From contig JBBRTW010000032.1 in assembly GCA_038244055.1 (NCBI GenBank), forward strand, positions 1-26,944: a stretch of DNA of 26,944 bases, written 5' to 3'. Positions 10,401 to 18,432 of this stretch are shown here, one piece after another. Both the position numbers and the translations under genes were made by a program. The notes below the pieces were generated by a model. The model did not search any database. It worked only from the letters and a program-made list of their open reading frames with translations, and was not told where the DNA came from. How positions within the stretch are numbered: position 1 is the first letter of the stretch; every line of letters begins with the position of its first letter. The DNA comes from DASPKW01 sp038244055 (lineage in GTDB: Bacteria > Planctomycetota > Phycisphaerae > Tepidisphaerales > Tepidisphaeraceae).

Positions 10401-13400
10401 GCGGTCACCGCAATCACCACAAACGGCCCCTGGCTCAATACGCCGGCCGGCGGACAGTTCATCACCAACGCGCTGGATACCGGTGCCCCCCTCGTCGGTA
10501 ACGTATTCTCCCTCCAAACGAGTTTCCAGTTGAACGGCCTGCTGAAGATCACCACCCCGGGGATGTATCTCTTCACCCTCACCCACGATGATGGCATGCA
10601 GATGTACATCGATGGCAACGGGGGCGTCGGAACCCCCGGCGGCACCGGCACCAACGTCACGAGCGCTTTCTATTTGACTGCCGGTTTGCACACCTTCAGC
10701 GACCGCTTGAACAACAACGGCGGCAATGGTCGCCTGACGATCCTTTACCAGGGTCCGGACACGGGTAACACATCGATCGCGATGAATTCGGGCTCGGGGG
10801 CGGCCGCCAACGTCTTCAGCGTCGCCACGGGCGCAGCGCTGGCCACCAGTTTCAGCGGTAATAACATCACCCTCGCCGCCGGCACCGCCGCGACGATCGA
10901 AACCGCCTCCAACACCACGCTCGGCGGCCTGACCATGACCGGCACGGGCGCTGGCACCAGTCTGACGATTAACGGGACCGCTGACCTGACGACGCTCTCC
11001 TTCTCCGGCGCCACCACGCTCACCGATAACCTCGCCCTGACCAACGCCACCGCCAACGTTACTCTTGCGGGAAATATCGGCGTGAGCGGCGGGTCCGGAT
11101 TTGCGCTGACCAAGTCCGGTTTCGGCTCGCTGACGGTGCGCGGCATCGTCGGAACAGGGGCGGCCGTGGGCGTGTCGGGGGGGAGCCTGTCGTTCAACAA
11201 CGATGGGGCCGGCAATAATGGCACGATCGCGCATGGCGGCTCGGTCAACATCGGCGCAAGCGGCACGACGGTCAATGTCGGCAACGGCGGCGCGAGCACC
11301 GGCAACACCGTTGCGTTCAACACGCTGACGATGCCGGGCACCACCGCAACGACCACCACTTTCACCGGCACCGATGGCTACAACATCAGCTTTGCCACTC
11401 TGGTGATGAATAACAGCACCGGCCAGACCACCACGCTCAGCCCCACCACCACCAACCTCACCATCGGCAATGTCATCAACCCGATGAGCGGTTTCAGCAC
11501 GGGCAACTTCGATACCGTTCTCATGGACGGCACCTCCACCGGCAATGCCATCACCGGAAACATTTCCGATGCGGTCGGCGGCTCGTTCGCCCCGCTGGTC
11601 GGCGGCTTCACGCGGGTGATCAAGCAGAACACGAGCACCTGGACCCTCTCGGGCACCGGCAGCACCTACACCGGCATCACCCAGGTATTGAACGGCACGC
11701 TGAAATCCGGAAACAACAATGTCATCCCGCTGAGCAATCTCCAGGGTGTCGACGTCACCGCGACCGGAGCGGGCGTTACCGCGGTCTATGACTTCGCCGG
11801 ATTCAACCAGACTCTCAACGGCGCTCGTTCGATCAATCTCGGCGGCTCGACATCGACCAGCGCCCCCATCGTCACGGGCGTCGGCTCGACCATCACGCTG
11901 GGCGGAAATGTCACCTTCACCGGCGCCAATAGCCCGCTCGGCGGCATCATCAGCGTCAGCACGCTAGACCTCGGCGGCGCGGAGCGCATCTTCACGGTCG
12001 ACGACAGCTCGAGCGCCACCGATGATCTGACCGTCACCGCGCTCATTCAGAACGGCAGTCTCAACAAGGCCGGCACCGGCCAGATGAACCTGACTGCCGC
12101 CAACACCTACGCCGGCGGAACCACGATCACCGCCGGCATCCTCCTCCCCAGCGGAAGCGGCAGGATTGGTGCCTCCAGCGGCGCTTTGACCATCAATGGC
12201 GGTACGCTCGATCTCAACGGCACCACGCAGACCGTGGGCAACTTCGGCGGCAGCGGCGGCACGGTGGTCAACAATGGCTCGGGCACCGATGTCGTCTTCA
12301 CCATCGGCAGCGGCAACGGCACCGGCGGCGCTTTCCTCGGGACGATCGCCGACGGTTCGGGAACCATCGCCGTCACCAAGATCGGCACCGGAACCATCGC
12401 TCTGAACGGCCCGAATACCTTCAGCAAGGCCGTCACGGTCAATGGCGGCCTTCTCGCGTTCAGCGCCAGCGAGCATCTCGGCAACGGTGCCTCCACCAAC
12501 GTCATCAACCTGGCCGGCGGCGGGATCAGCTACACCGGCGCGGGCCCCCTGGATATCAACGCGAGTCGCGTCGTCAACATCAGTTCACCCGGCGGCACGC
12601 TTGATGTCGCGGCCGATACCGGCGCGCTGACGATCTCCGGCGGCATCGCCACCACCGCCGCCGCGAACCTCACCAAGACCGGCCCCGGCAAGGTGATTTT
12701 GCCCGCCGCCAATCCGATCAACCTCAACGGCGGAACCACCACCATCGCCGAAGGCACTCTCCGTGCCGGTTTCGGCACGGGAGGCACCAGCGCCCTCAGC
12801 GTTGCCGGCATCGGCAACATGGAGTTCGTCAACGGAGTCGCGGAAACGCTCACGCTCGGCTCGACCGCCGGCGCCCTCACGCTGGCCGGGGGCGCGAAAC
12901 TCGGCTTCGAACTGGGCGCTACGGGCGTCAACGACAGAGTCGCCGTGGGCGTCGGCGGAACCGCCGTCACCGGCGGAACCATCACCCTCAATTTCTTCGA
13001 TCTGGGCATTGGCGTGGGCACCTATAGCCTGATCACCGCCCCCAGCGGCCTGAGCGCCGCCAACTACGTCGTCGGCACCGCCCCCGCCGGCTTCAACTAC
13101 AACATCATTAAGAGTGGCAGCCTCGTCCAGCTTACGACCACCGCGCTCATCGCCCGCTATTGGAATGGCGCGCAGGCGGGCGGCTCGTGGACCGGCACCA
13201 ACTGGTCCAGCGATGCCACGGGCCTGATTCCCAGCGCTGTCCCATCCGGCGCTCACACCGTCATCTTCAGCGCTTCCAACGCGCCCTTCACCTCCGGCAG
13301 TTCCATCGATACCACGCTGGATGCGGCATTTGCGGTGGATAGCATGCAGTTCATCAGCGTTCCCGCCGGCGTGACGACCGTCACCGTCGCCCCGGGCACG

Positions 13401-16400
13401 GGCGGCACGCTGAGCCTGAATCCCGTCAGCCCGTCGAATGGCATTCTAGTCGGGAACAATGCCGGAGCCATCGGCATCTCCGCCCCCATCACCGTCGCCG
13501 GCCCCCAGACCTGGACGGTGGATGGAACGGGCACTTCGTCGCTGGCCGTCAGCGGCAATGTGGCTTTCACCGCCGCCATGACCAAGTCCGGCGGCGGCGC
13601 GCTCACCCTCAGCGGCAATAATTCCGGCGCGGGCGGCGTCACCCTCTCCGGCGGCACGCTCAATCTCGGCTCCGCGGCCCCGCTGGGCGCTGGAACTTTG
13701 ACCGTCAACGCCGGCAGCACGCTCGACAACACAACCGCCGGGCTGCTGACCCTCGCCAACGCCCAGGTCTGGAACGGCTCGTTCACCTACGCCGGAACCG
13801 CCCAGAGCCTGGACCTCGGCGCTGCCGCCGTGACGCTCGGTAACGATGTGACCGTCAACGTCGCCGCCAATCAGGTCACCGTTGGCGGAGTCATCAGCGG
13901 CTCGGGCATGGGCCTGACCAAGGCCGGCCTGGGGCAGTTGATCCTCAGCGGCACGGCGGCCAACACCTTCGATGGGCCCGTGATCATCAACGGCGCGGGA
14001 TCCGAAAATACCAGCAACGCCTTGATCCTGGGCAAGACCGCCGGCGTCAACGCGATCGCCGGAACCAGCGTGACCATCGGCAACAACTCCGGCGCGGTGG
14101 CGGCCGCCCTGCGCCTGGCGGCCGACGATCAGATCAACGACGCCGCGATCATCCACTTCAACGGTGGGATCGGCGCCGAGTCGAGGTTCGAGTTGAACGG
14201 CCATAACGAGACGATCGCGGGTCTGGTCGTCGACAGCGGCGACCTGGCGACCGTTCAGAATCTCGAAACCGGCGGAGCCGGCACCTCTACCCTCACGATC
14301 AAGAGCAACACGTTCGACACCAACTACGCGGGCTTCGTCCGCGATCAGTCCGGCATCGTGGCGATCACCAAGGACGGCCTGGCCCGGGTCAGCTTCTCGG
14401 GCCCGAATATCACCTACACCGGCCCGACGACGATCAAGGCAGGGACGTTCGAACTCAACGGCGCTTCGGCCTTCGCCAGCCCGGTCACTTTCGACGCCGG
14501 CAGCAACGCCGTGTTCCAGATCGCGGGCGCGACGCAGTCCGTCGGCGGACTGGCCACCGTCGATGCGGTCAACGCCAACAATATCGTCCAGAACGCGCCC
14601 GGCATCGTGGCGACCCTTACCGTGAACCAGGCTGCCGATACCACCTTCGGCGGACTCCTTCGCAGCAACCCGGCCGGCGGCCAACTCGGTTTGGCCAAGC
14701 GCGGCCTGGGCAAGCTGACGATCAATTCGGTCGCGACCTACACCGGCGGCACGCTCATCGACGAAGGCACGCTCGCCTTTGCCCAGGATGAAAGCCTCGC
14801 AGGCAATCTCACCATGGGCCTGGCGGCCGGATCGACGAATGTCAGCACCGTCAATTTCGCCGGCAATGCCGCCATCGCCGGCACTCTGCTGGTGAGAACC
14901 AACAGCGCCGCCGTCAATACCATCACGATTGGAGCCAACAAGTCGCTCAGCTTCGGCGCGGGCTTGACAATGGGAATCGACAGCGGCGCGGCCACCGCGA
15001 CCAAACTCACCGTCAGCGGCGGCGGATCGATGTCGGTGATCGGCAATGTCCAGGTTGGCGTGTCGCAGGGAACCACCAACGCGGGCAACAACAGCGTGGG
15101 CACCCTCGACCTCAGCGGGCTCACCGGAGCAGCCGGGTTCACCTCGGTCGGCACGAATTTCAATGTCGGCCAGGGAAACACCAGCGGGGGATTTGTCACG
15201 CTGACCAACACCGCCAATTCCATCACCGCCACGCTGTTGACGGTCGGAGATTCCAACGGCAGCAATGGCATCGGCACCAACGCATTGACGCTGGGCACCG
15301 GAAGCAACGTCATTCGAGCCGATACCATCAACATCGGCCTGTCAAAAATCCCCGGCACAATTTCCTTCCTGTCGCAAACGGCGGGGAGTCCGGGCACCGT
15401 TTCGATCGCCAACAAGGCCGGAACGGGCGGATCGGCGATTACCGTGGGATTTAGCAACACCGGGACCGCGGCCGTCTATACCGGCGTACTCGATCTTCGC
15501 GGACATGCGGCCACGGTCAACGCGACGACGTTGACCATCGGCAGCACGGCCATTGCGAGCAGCGGCACCGTCAGTGGCGTCGTGAGCTTCGATACGGGCA
15601 CGTTCGACGCGACGACGCTGAATCTCGGCTCCCGCTCGGCGGCGAATACCGGCACGGCTGGCACCCATTACCTTAACACCGCGACCCTCAATGTGGGCGG
15701 CGGAACGTTCACTGTCTCGGGCACCACAACTATTGCCAACAATTCCGCCACTGGCGCGGCGACGGTCTTTGCGGATACCACCAGCACCATTAACCTGACG
15801 GGCGGCAACCTGAACCTGGGCTCCGTCGTTGGAGCGGTGAAAAGCGGAGCGACCAACACCGGCGTTTCGACGGGGAATATCAATGTCAGCGGCGGCGCCC
15901 TGGTCGTCTCCGGTGCCACCTTCTCCCTTGCCACTCAATCCAACGCGGGCACTTCGGTCGGCTTCCTCAATATCACGGGAGGCAGCGTTACCAGCAGCGC
16001 CAGCATCACCGACGGCGGCGGCGCTGCGACCACCAGCATCAATCTGGATGGTGGCACGCTGAACATGACGAATAACAGCATCGGCTCGGCCGCCACCCCC
16101 ATCGACACCCTCACTTTCGCCTCCGGCACTCTTAAGAACGTCGCCCAGATTAACGGCGGCGCTGCCCTCAATAAGACCACGGCCGGCACCCTGACCGCCG
16201 CGGGCGTCAACGCCTACACCGGGGCTACCAATGTCACCGCCGGCCGATTGATCTCCACCGGCTCGATCGCCGGCTCCTCGGCCGTCACCGTCTCCCCCAC
16301 CGCCACCTTCGAGGCCGCCGCCACCCAGACCGTCAAATCCCTGATCGTCCAGGATGGCGGCACGGCCGAGATCAGCGGCGCAGCCCTCAAGGTGCTCACG

Positions 16401-17087
16401 ACCAACGCCCTCTCCATCACCGGCCCCACCGGCAACCTCAACCTCCACACCAACGCGATGGTGGTCAATTACACCGGAACCAGCCCGCTCCTGGATCCCA
16501 GCCCCACCGGCATCCGCGCCGCCATCGTCTCGGCTTACAACGGCGGCGACTGGCTCGGCAAGGGCATCGGCTCGACCGAGATCGCCGCGAGCATCGGCTC
16601 GAGCAAGCGCCTGGCGGTCGGCTTCGTCGAAGCCTCCGACCTGCTCGGCGCAGGCGGCGGAACGTGGAACTTGGGCCAGAGCGTCACCACACCGGTTGAT
16701 GGCACGGCCATCCTCGTCCGCACGACCCTAGCCGGCGATGCCGATATGTCCGGCGATGTCGGGCTCAACGACCTCCTCCGCCTGGCTAACCATTACGGCC
16801 TGGCTACCGCGCCCGCCACGAGCTGGTACGATGGCGATTTCGATTATTCGGGCGACGTTGGCCTGAACGACCTGCTCCAACTCGCCAACAACTACGGCCA
16901 AGCCATGCCGAGCTCGGCCATTCCGAGTTCCTCTCCGCAATTCGCGGCCGATATGCAACTGGCCTTCGAACTGGCCGGCCAGGGCGTGACCAGCGTCCCC
17001 GAGCCGACGGGCCTGGGCCTTGCGGCACTGGCTGCCGCGGCGGCGCTGCTGCGGCGGAATCGCGGCCGGCAGCGCAATGCGGCTTGA
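4491..17087 (+). CDS. Giant autotransporter-type beta-strand-repeat surface protein with PA14, dockerin-like and PEP-CTERM regions
   Basis: The product has 4198 residues. Residues 1-43 are a signal peptide (basic start, LFVLLAIAGMLVS, cleavage near ASA-T). The bulk is Gly/Thr/Ala/Asn-rich repeat of the autotransporter-associated beta-strand type; I recognise about 18 copies of a [LV]TK[TS]GxGTL...NTYTGxTTIxAGTL unit (for example nt 6660, 8113, 9211, 12058, 16168), expected to form a long beta-helix. A W-rich start module recurs at residues 46, 1422 and 2890. A PA14-like domain is at about 1943-2103 (DDGMQMYIDG). Near the end, two EF-hand-like dockerin repeats (GDADMSGDVGLNDLLRLANHYG and DGDFDYSGDVGLNDLLQLANNYG-type, about 4082-4136) precede VPEP (4169-4172), a hydrophobic stretch and an RRNRGR basic tail, the PEP-CTERM sorting signal. 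I noticed only one Cys (FNCDP). There is no autotransporter beta-barrel, so export is presumably Sec plus exosortase. Its role is probably adhesion, envelope or matrix structure, by inference. Confidence 0.92.
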   Translation: MKSSQGHRAILGRRNRKSIARVISNLFVLLAIAGMLVSPSASATTYYWDTTSTGLWSAGTNWSLDSSGSPAGSVAPISDTTSDSVVFNGSGVTGAETVQLDASTSIAGITFDNTGTTLIDASVAGSQSLSIGAGGITINSSAGAVTIGNATNLTPITLGAAQAWNNNALTLFTVVNSVNNNGNLLTVGGTGNTTISGALSGGGGVTMTGSGTLALGNALNSYTGLTTISAGTLSVGNVVVVSSASGLGNATSAVVLGDASNKGTLSYTGNTATYTRGFTINGGGGEVDVTTSGQTLSIASATSLASGALTFGGAGNVSVATGAVVPFTGSGSLTKTGAGTLTVTTTGVTAVTASASAMPINVNQGIMALVFANNAIVNPLGTGLITITPGATLTFAQAGQNGNTYANAITIANASGNAIVKSTSGAVPFAGAVTFAAGANTPTFRIDNTNGTAGLMTFSGGFTGTGNIVFNGTGTNGATITLSGGTVNNVGTLSNIGTGGTSTATVSAPVGANVGNITQQGTTPFTVSGAITLGGDRTYSSSNTGLFTIGAMTGTATTGNTQTVTFSSSSGQITANGNIADGGAGGKVAVVTNSGTGALAFAGAATYTGGATLNAGSINVPTSNTVGPIGSLTSGPFGTSTVTLAGGGLRATINNSVTLGNAFAANADTTFLAASATGTDKDLIITGPITMSADRIFTVNTLPAAGSTGIFFNGTVGGILGTEALTKSGVGTLVFGGTTSYTGLTTVNAGTLEYLNTTAMRGYPGSTAGTVSFLGGSTLGLGYGVAAGQFGAADVANVLGGTLLPGAFAATGTSLGLDTSVAGATYSNVIGNISGTTSSGFTKLGTNTLTVGTANTYTGPTVIQNGAVNVGVLGSVGAAASSLGAPADAAAGTISLGFGGLTGQLLYTGAGETTDRVINLSGNAGGGNIDQSGAGVLNFTSPLTFTGGAAVAKTLTLQGSTVGTGEISGAIVASALTINKSGTNTWLLSGTGNAVQQLALNGGILDIGAGGITVANAGGNTIQAPTSTTINATGGGILTIAQNSTTDGGNVGAASGQTLTINAKIGGANAFENFVVANGTGVTVLTAANTYTGNTLINSSVLSVSNIGNPGSTTSNLGTGTTIAINNAGSTLRYTGTGEISTRIISLPGTTGGGILDQSGPSGLLKFTTNFATPGGGAKTLTLTGSTAGTGEISGIIRDNTVNAFLTNVTKTGTGTWTLSGVNTYTGATTINAGTLNINGSIIGGIVNVNAAGTLGGTGTIGNGTSTFAATAGSVVVAGGTTAAAQGTISLVDGVINTLTIKGNSFATPAAQSLTLGGTTAGTTSNLNFDIGTSTTDTLVLSGGNSNKVLVQVGGATINLTPLADSVLAEGTYNLMTFAAGTFTGGFTLGSLTDNGGLSYTLNTTSTNEQLIVTPGATGDVYWKGTTNTWNVLSGSTSLNFTTTRAGGTLAGLPTSTSNVYMAGDTAGNFTTTLGQNFTLNSLSFTGTGTPAASNAMTIGGTSAVVLKAANGFTDTQTVPVTYPAGVGLVVQPGSAANFITANVTLGASQSWEIDNAAANALTVSGVIGGNLSRLTKTGTGTLIVGGANVYNGGTTIANGTLIANVSSATTVSGAAGPSASAITLGSSAPGSGSASLLANSFIVSNPINLAAGAVGTLTIGNNGAATAAVFNGAIAMNGMDLTVRATGTGSTTLGGAITGSNPIIFNCDPTASITLSGASPAFSSAINLPTGTTLIANPTTATNSMTTLGTGQITLSGGTLSLKNNGASTGGALITTGDGTTGNNVVVSATSTINVDRGTANTGNGIALNTLDINGSTLNVTGANAYNLVIAGTTTMSGAATFNATTAPLNLLGKVSNGGNNFTVSGTGATRLLNVATGAGANAITGTINVSGGVLLGFAPAADAITPGSNSLGANTTINLSGTNPVLRLAPTLAGGLATATTPGLFEKGYINGATLTSLGATNFLGASQAVTAITTNGPWLNTPAGGQFITNALDTGAPLVGNVFSLQTSFQLNGLLKITTPGMYLFTLTHDDGMQMYIDGNGGVGTPGGTGTNVTSAFYLTAGLHTFSDRLNNNGGNGRLTILYQGPDTGNTSIAMNSGSGAAANVFSVATGAALATSFSGNNITLAAGTAATIETASNTTLGGLTMTGTGAGTSLTINGTADLTTLSFSGATTLTDNLALTNATANVTLAGNIGVSGGSGFALTKSGFGSLTVRGIVGTGAAVGVSGGSLSFNNDGAGNNGTIAHGGSVNIGASGTTVNVGNGGASTGNTVAFNTLTMPGTTATTTTFTGTDGYNISFATLVMNNSTGQTTTLSPTTTNLTIGNVINPMSGFSTGNFDTVLMDGTSTGNAITGNISDAVGGSFAPLVGGFTRVIKQNTSTWTLSGTGSTYTGITQVLNGTLKSGNNNVIPLSNLQGVDVTATGAGVTAVYDFAGFNQTLNGARSINLGGSTSTSAPIVTGVGSTITLGGNVTFTGANSPLGGIISVSTLDLGGAERIFTVDDSSSATDDLTVTALIQNGSLNKAGTGQMNLTAANTYAGGTTITAGILLPSGSGRIGASSGALTINGGTLDLNGTTQTVGNFGGSGGTVVNNGSGTDVVFTIGSGNGTGGAFLGTIADGSGTIAVTKIGTGTIALNGPNTFSKAVTVNGGLLAFSASEHLGNGASTNVINLAGGGISYTGAGPLDINASRVVNISSPGGTLDVAADTGALTISGGIATTAAANLTKTGPGKVILPAANPINLNGGTTTIAEGTLRAGFGTGGTSALSVAGIGNMEFVNGVAETLTLGSTAGALTLAGGAKLGFELGATGVNDRVAVGVGGTAVTGGTITLNFFDLGIGVGTYSLITAPSGLSAANYVVGTAPAGFNYNIIKSGSLVQLTTTALIARYWNGAQAGGSWTGTNWSSDATGLIPSAVPSGAHTVIFSASNAPFTSGSSIDTTLDAAFAVDSMQFISVPAGVTTVTVAPGTGGTLSLNPVSPSNGILVGNNAGAIGISAPITVAGPQTWTVDGTGTSSLAVSGNVAFTAAMTKSGGGALTLSGNNSGAGGVTLSGGTLNLGSAAPLGAGTLTVNAGSTLDNTTAGLLTLANAQVWNGSFTYAGTAQSLDLGAAAVTLGNDVTVNVAANQVTVGGVISGSGMGLTKAGLGQLILSGTAANTFDGPVIINGAGSENTSNALILGKTAGVNAIAGTSVTIGNNSGAVAAALRLAADDQINDAAIIHFNGGIGAESRFELNGHNETIAGLVVDSGDLATVQNLETGGAGTSTLTIKSNTFDTNYAGFVRDQSGIVAITKDGLARVSFSGPNITYTGPTTIKAGTFELNGASAFASPVTFDAGSNAVFQIAGATQSVGGLATVDAVNANNIVQNAPGIVATLTVNQAADTTFGGLLRSNPAGGQLGLAKRGLGKLTINSVATYTGGTLIDEGTLAFAQDESLAGNLTMGLAAGSTNVSTVNFAGNAAIAGTLLVRTNSAAVNTITIGANKSLSFGAGLTMGIDSGAATATKLTVSGGGSMSVIGNVQVGVSQGTTNAGNNSVGTLDLSGLTGAAGFTSVGTNFNVGQGNTSGGFVTLTNTANSITATLLTVGDSNGSNGIGTNALTLGTGSNVIRADTINIGLSKIPGTISFLSQTAGSPGTVSIANKAGTGGSAITVGFSNTGTAAVYTGVLDLRGHAATVNATTLTIGSTAIASSGTVSGVVSFDTGTFDATTLNLGSRSAANTGTAGTHYLNTATLNVGGGTFTVSGTTTIANNSATGAATVFADTTSTINLTGGNLNLGSVVGAVKSGATNTGVSTGNINVSGGALVVSGATFSLATQSNAGTSVGFLNITGGSVTSSASITDGGGAATTSINLDGGTLNMTNNSIGSAATPIDTLTFASGTLKNVAQINGGAALNKTTAGTLTAAGVNAYTGATNVTAGRLISTGSIAGSSAVTVSPTATFEAAATQTVKSLIVQDGGTAEISGAALKVLTTNALSITGPTGNLNLHTNAMVVNYTGTSPLLDPSPTGIRAAIVSAYNGGDWLGKGIGSTEIAASIGSSKRLAVGFVEASDLLGAGGGTWNLGQSVTTPVDGTAILVRTTLAGDADMSGDVGLNDLLRLANHYGLATAPATSWYDGDFDYSGDVGLNDLLQLANNYGQAMPSSAIPSSSPQFAADMQLAFELAGQGVTSVPEPTGLGLAALAAAAALLRRNRGRQRNAA

Positions 17088-17226
17088 TTGCATGTGGCGC
17101 GCGGCCGGGCGCGTCCGCTGGGATGCCATCGTGGACGGCGCGGCGGCCCTGCGGTGCCGCCGTCCCGCGGTAGGCCAAGACAAGTCGCGCGGGTTTCGAA
17201 GCGCAGGCTGAAGATTCCTTTACCCG

Positions 17227-17246
17227 CCCGTTCATTCGGGTTTTTT
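17227..17246 (+). terminator. Intrinsic terminator of the giant gene
   Basis: CCCG (17227-17230), loop TTCATT, CGGG (17237-17240), then six T (17241-17246). A weaker alternative stem ACCCG/CGGGT (17222-17226 with 17237-17241) is also possible. It lies 140 bases after the giant gene's stop, and its last T is the first base of the opposing gene's stop codon. A 7-bp hairpin (17141-17147 with 17156-17162) lies between. Confidence 0.65.
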
Positions 17247-18346
17247 CACTTCGCCCGAGGTTCTTTCAGCGGAATGTGAACGTTGAAAGAGGGCTTGCCG
17301 TCCTTGCGATAACCATCGGTCGCTCCGAAGAGCATGGTGGGGACGCCATCGGTCAGCAGCAGTGCCGGCCGTTCGACGTTCGTGTTGCTGGTCGTTCCAT
17401 CGGCCCAGTTGAACCGGCGGTCGAGCACCTTGGGATGGGCCGCGGGCTTCCATTGCAGGCCGTCTTCGGACTCAAACAGCGCGATGCCGCCGGAAGCGCC
17501 GGTGAACTTGCCGACCACATCCCGCGCGATGGCGTAGTAGCGGTTTCCATACGGCTTGCTGAACCAGATGAAGGGGTCTTCGGCGAGCATCCAGGTTTTG
17601 CCGTCATCGTTCCCGGCCTCGAAGATATGGCCCGGCGTCTTCACATACGGGCCCTCGGGGTTGTTCGACAGGGCCGCGCCGTAGCGCACCCGGCCGCCCA
17701 TCGGCTTTCCCTCGACGTACTGCACGGCCTTGTAAATCAGGAGAATGCCTCCATCGGGGCGCACGGCGGCGGCGGGGTTGGTGACGCAGAGCGAATCGAA
17801 GGCGGATTTATCCGCGCTGACATCGACGATCGGTTTGTCGAAGCGCTTCCAGGGGCCATCCGGCTTTTCCGCGACGGCCACGCCGACGCGCTGGTTGTTG
17901 CGGTGGGTGGGGTATTGCCCGTCGCCGGTGTTGCCCATGTAGAAGAGATAGAATTTGCCATCCTTCTGGAGGATGTTGGGATTGTGGGTGGTGGTGCCGT
18001 CCCAGAATTCCCTGCCCCGCGCGGGAAGCGCGACGCTGACGAACCGGTATGGCCCCTCGGGCTTGTCGGCCACCGCGTAGGCGATTTCGGAATAGAGCGC
18101 CCAGCCCGGGGCGAATCCCTTATTGGCGGGCCAGCGCGAATAATAGAGATGGCATTTGCCATCGGCGGTGCGGGTGGGCGCGCCGCACCAGACGTGATAA
18201 TCGGGTTCGGCGAATTTGGCGTCGGCGGGCGCGGGTTGCACCATTGCGCCCAGATCGAGGTCGCCATCGGCCGCCCGCGCAGCGCCGGCGAGGCCCATGA
18301 GCACGAAAAATAGGCCGATCCACGCGTTGGTCGGTGCAATGATCAT
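17246..18346 (-). CDS. Secreted GH43-like glycoside hydrolase (five-bladed propeller type)
   Basis: From the ATG at 18346 the product is 366 residues: a signal peptide (IGLFFVLMGLAGAARA, cleavage near residue 25) followed by a propeller of the GH43/GH32/GH62-like superfamily. Blade-like repeats of the form HLYYSRW, KFYLFYMGN, ILLIYKAVQ, RYYAIARD and PTMLFGATD are evident, with YAVADKPEGPY and VAVAEKPDGPW as typical connecting segments. Candidate acidic catalytic residues are Asp49 (EPDYHVW), Asp184 (AFDSLCVTNP), Glu256 (AEDPFIW) and Glu325 (VERPALL); assigning them needs an alignment. The substrate would be an arabinan, xylan or related glycan. The start was chosen because the 22-residue upstream extension would hide the signal peptide and because GGGAGAA (18353-18359, minus strand) lies just upstream. 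It diverges from the hydroxyproline dehydratase gene. Confidence 0.75.
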   Translation of the reverse strand: MIIAPTNAWIGLFFVLMGLAGAARAADGDLDLGAMVQPAPADAKFAEPDYHVWCGAPTRTADGKCHLYYSRWPANKGFAPGWALYSEIAYAVADKPEGPYRFVSVALPARGREFWDGTTTHNPNILQKDGKFYLFYMGNTGDGQYPTHRNNQRVGVAVAEKPDGPWKRFDKPIVDVSADKSAFDSLCVTNPAAAVRPDGGILLIYKAVQYVEGKPMGGRVRYGAALSNNPEGPYVKTPGHIFEAGNDDGKTWMLAEDPFIWFSKPYGNRYYAIARDVVGKFTGASGGIALFESEDGLQWKPAAHPKVLDRRFNWADGTTSNTNVERPALLLTDGVPTMLFGATDGYRKDGKPSFNVHIPLKEPRAK

Positions 18347-18367
18347 ATTCTGTTCTCCCAAGCTTAT

Positions 18368-18373
18368 CTTATA
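18368..18373 (-). promoter_or_regulatory. Candidate -10 element for the GH43-like gene
   Basis: TATAAG on the minus strand, 22 bases before the ATG at 18346, leaves a leader of about 15 bases that contains the ribosome binding site. No clear -35 hexamer was found. Confidence 0.35.
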
Positions 18374-18419
18374 TGCCATGGGCCGCCCTGGGGCGAGATG
18401 ACTTGTCGGCAAGATCGGA

Positions 18420-18425
18420 TAGAAT
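18420..18425 (+). promoter_or_regulatory. Candidate -10 element (TAGAAT) immediately before the dehydratase start
   Basis: TAGAAT ends 7 bases before the ATG at 18433, the spacing expected between a -10 element and the transcription start. No Shine-Dalgarno sequence is present, so the transcript may be leaderless. A weak ATGACT-type -35 is at 18398-18403. Confidence 0.4.
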
Positions 18426-18432
18426 CAGCCTC

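Noticed and set aside
8427..11234. A 935-codon open frame on the minus strand, opposite the giant gene
   Set aside because: Its translation is low-complexity Arg/Gly/Ala-rich sequence with no domain, and it is explained by the repetitive codon pattern of the + strand gene, which leaves few stops in other frames. Similar long shadows occur at 4655-6970 (+) and 13446-14684 (-).
18347..18412. Longer N-terminus for the GH43-like protein starting at 18412
   Set aside because: The internal ATG at 18346 has a GGGAGAA site upstream and begins directly with a signal peptide.
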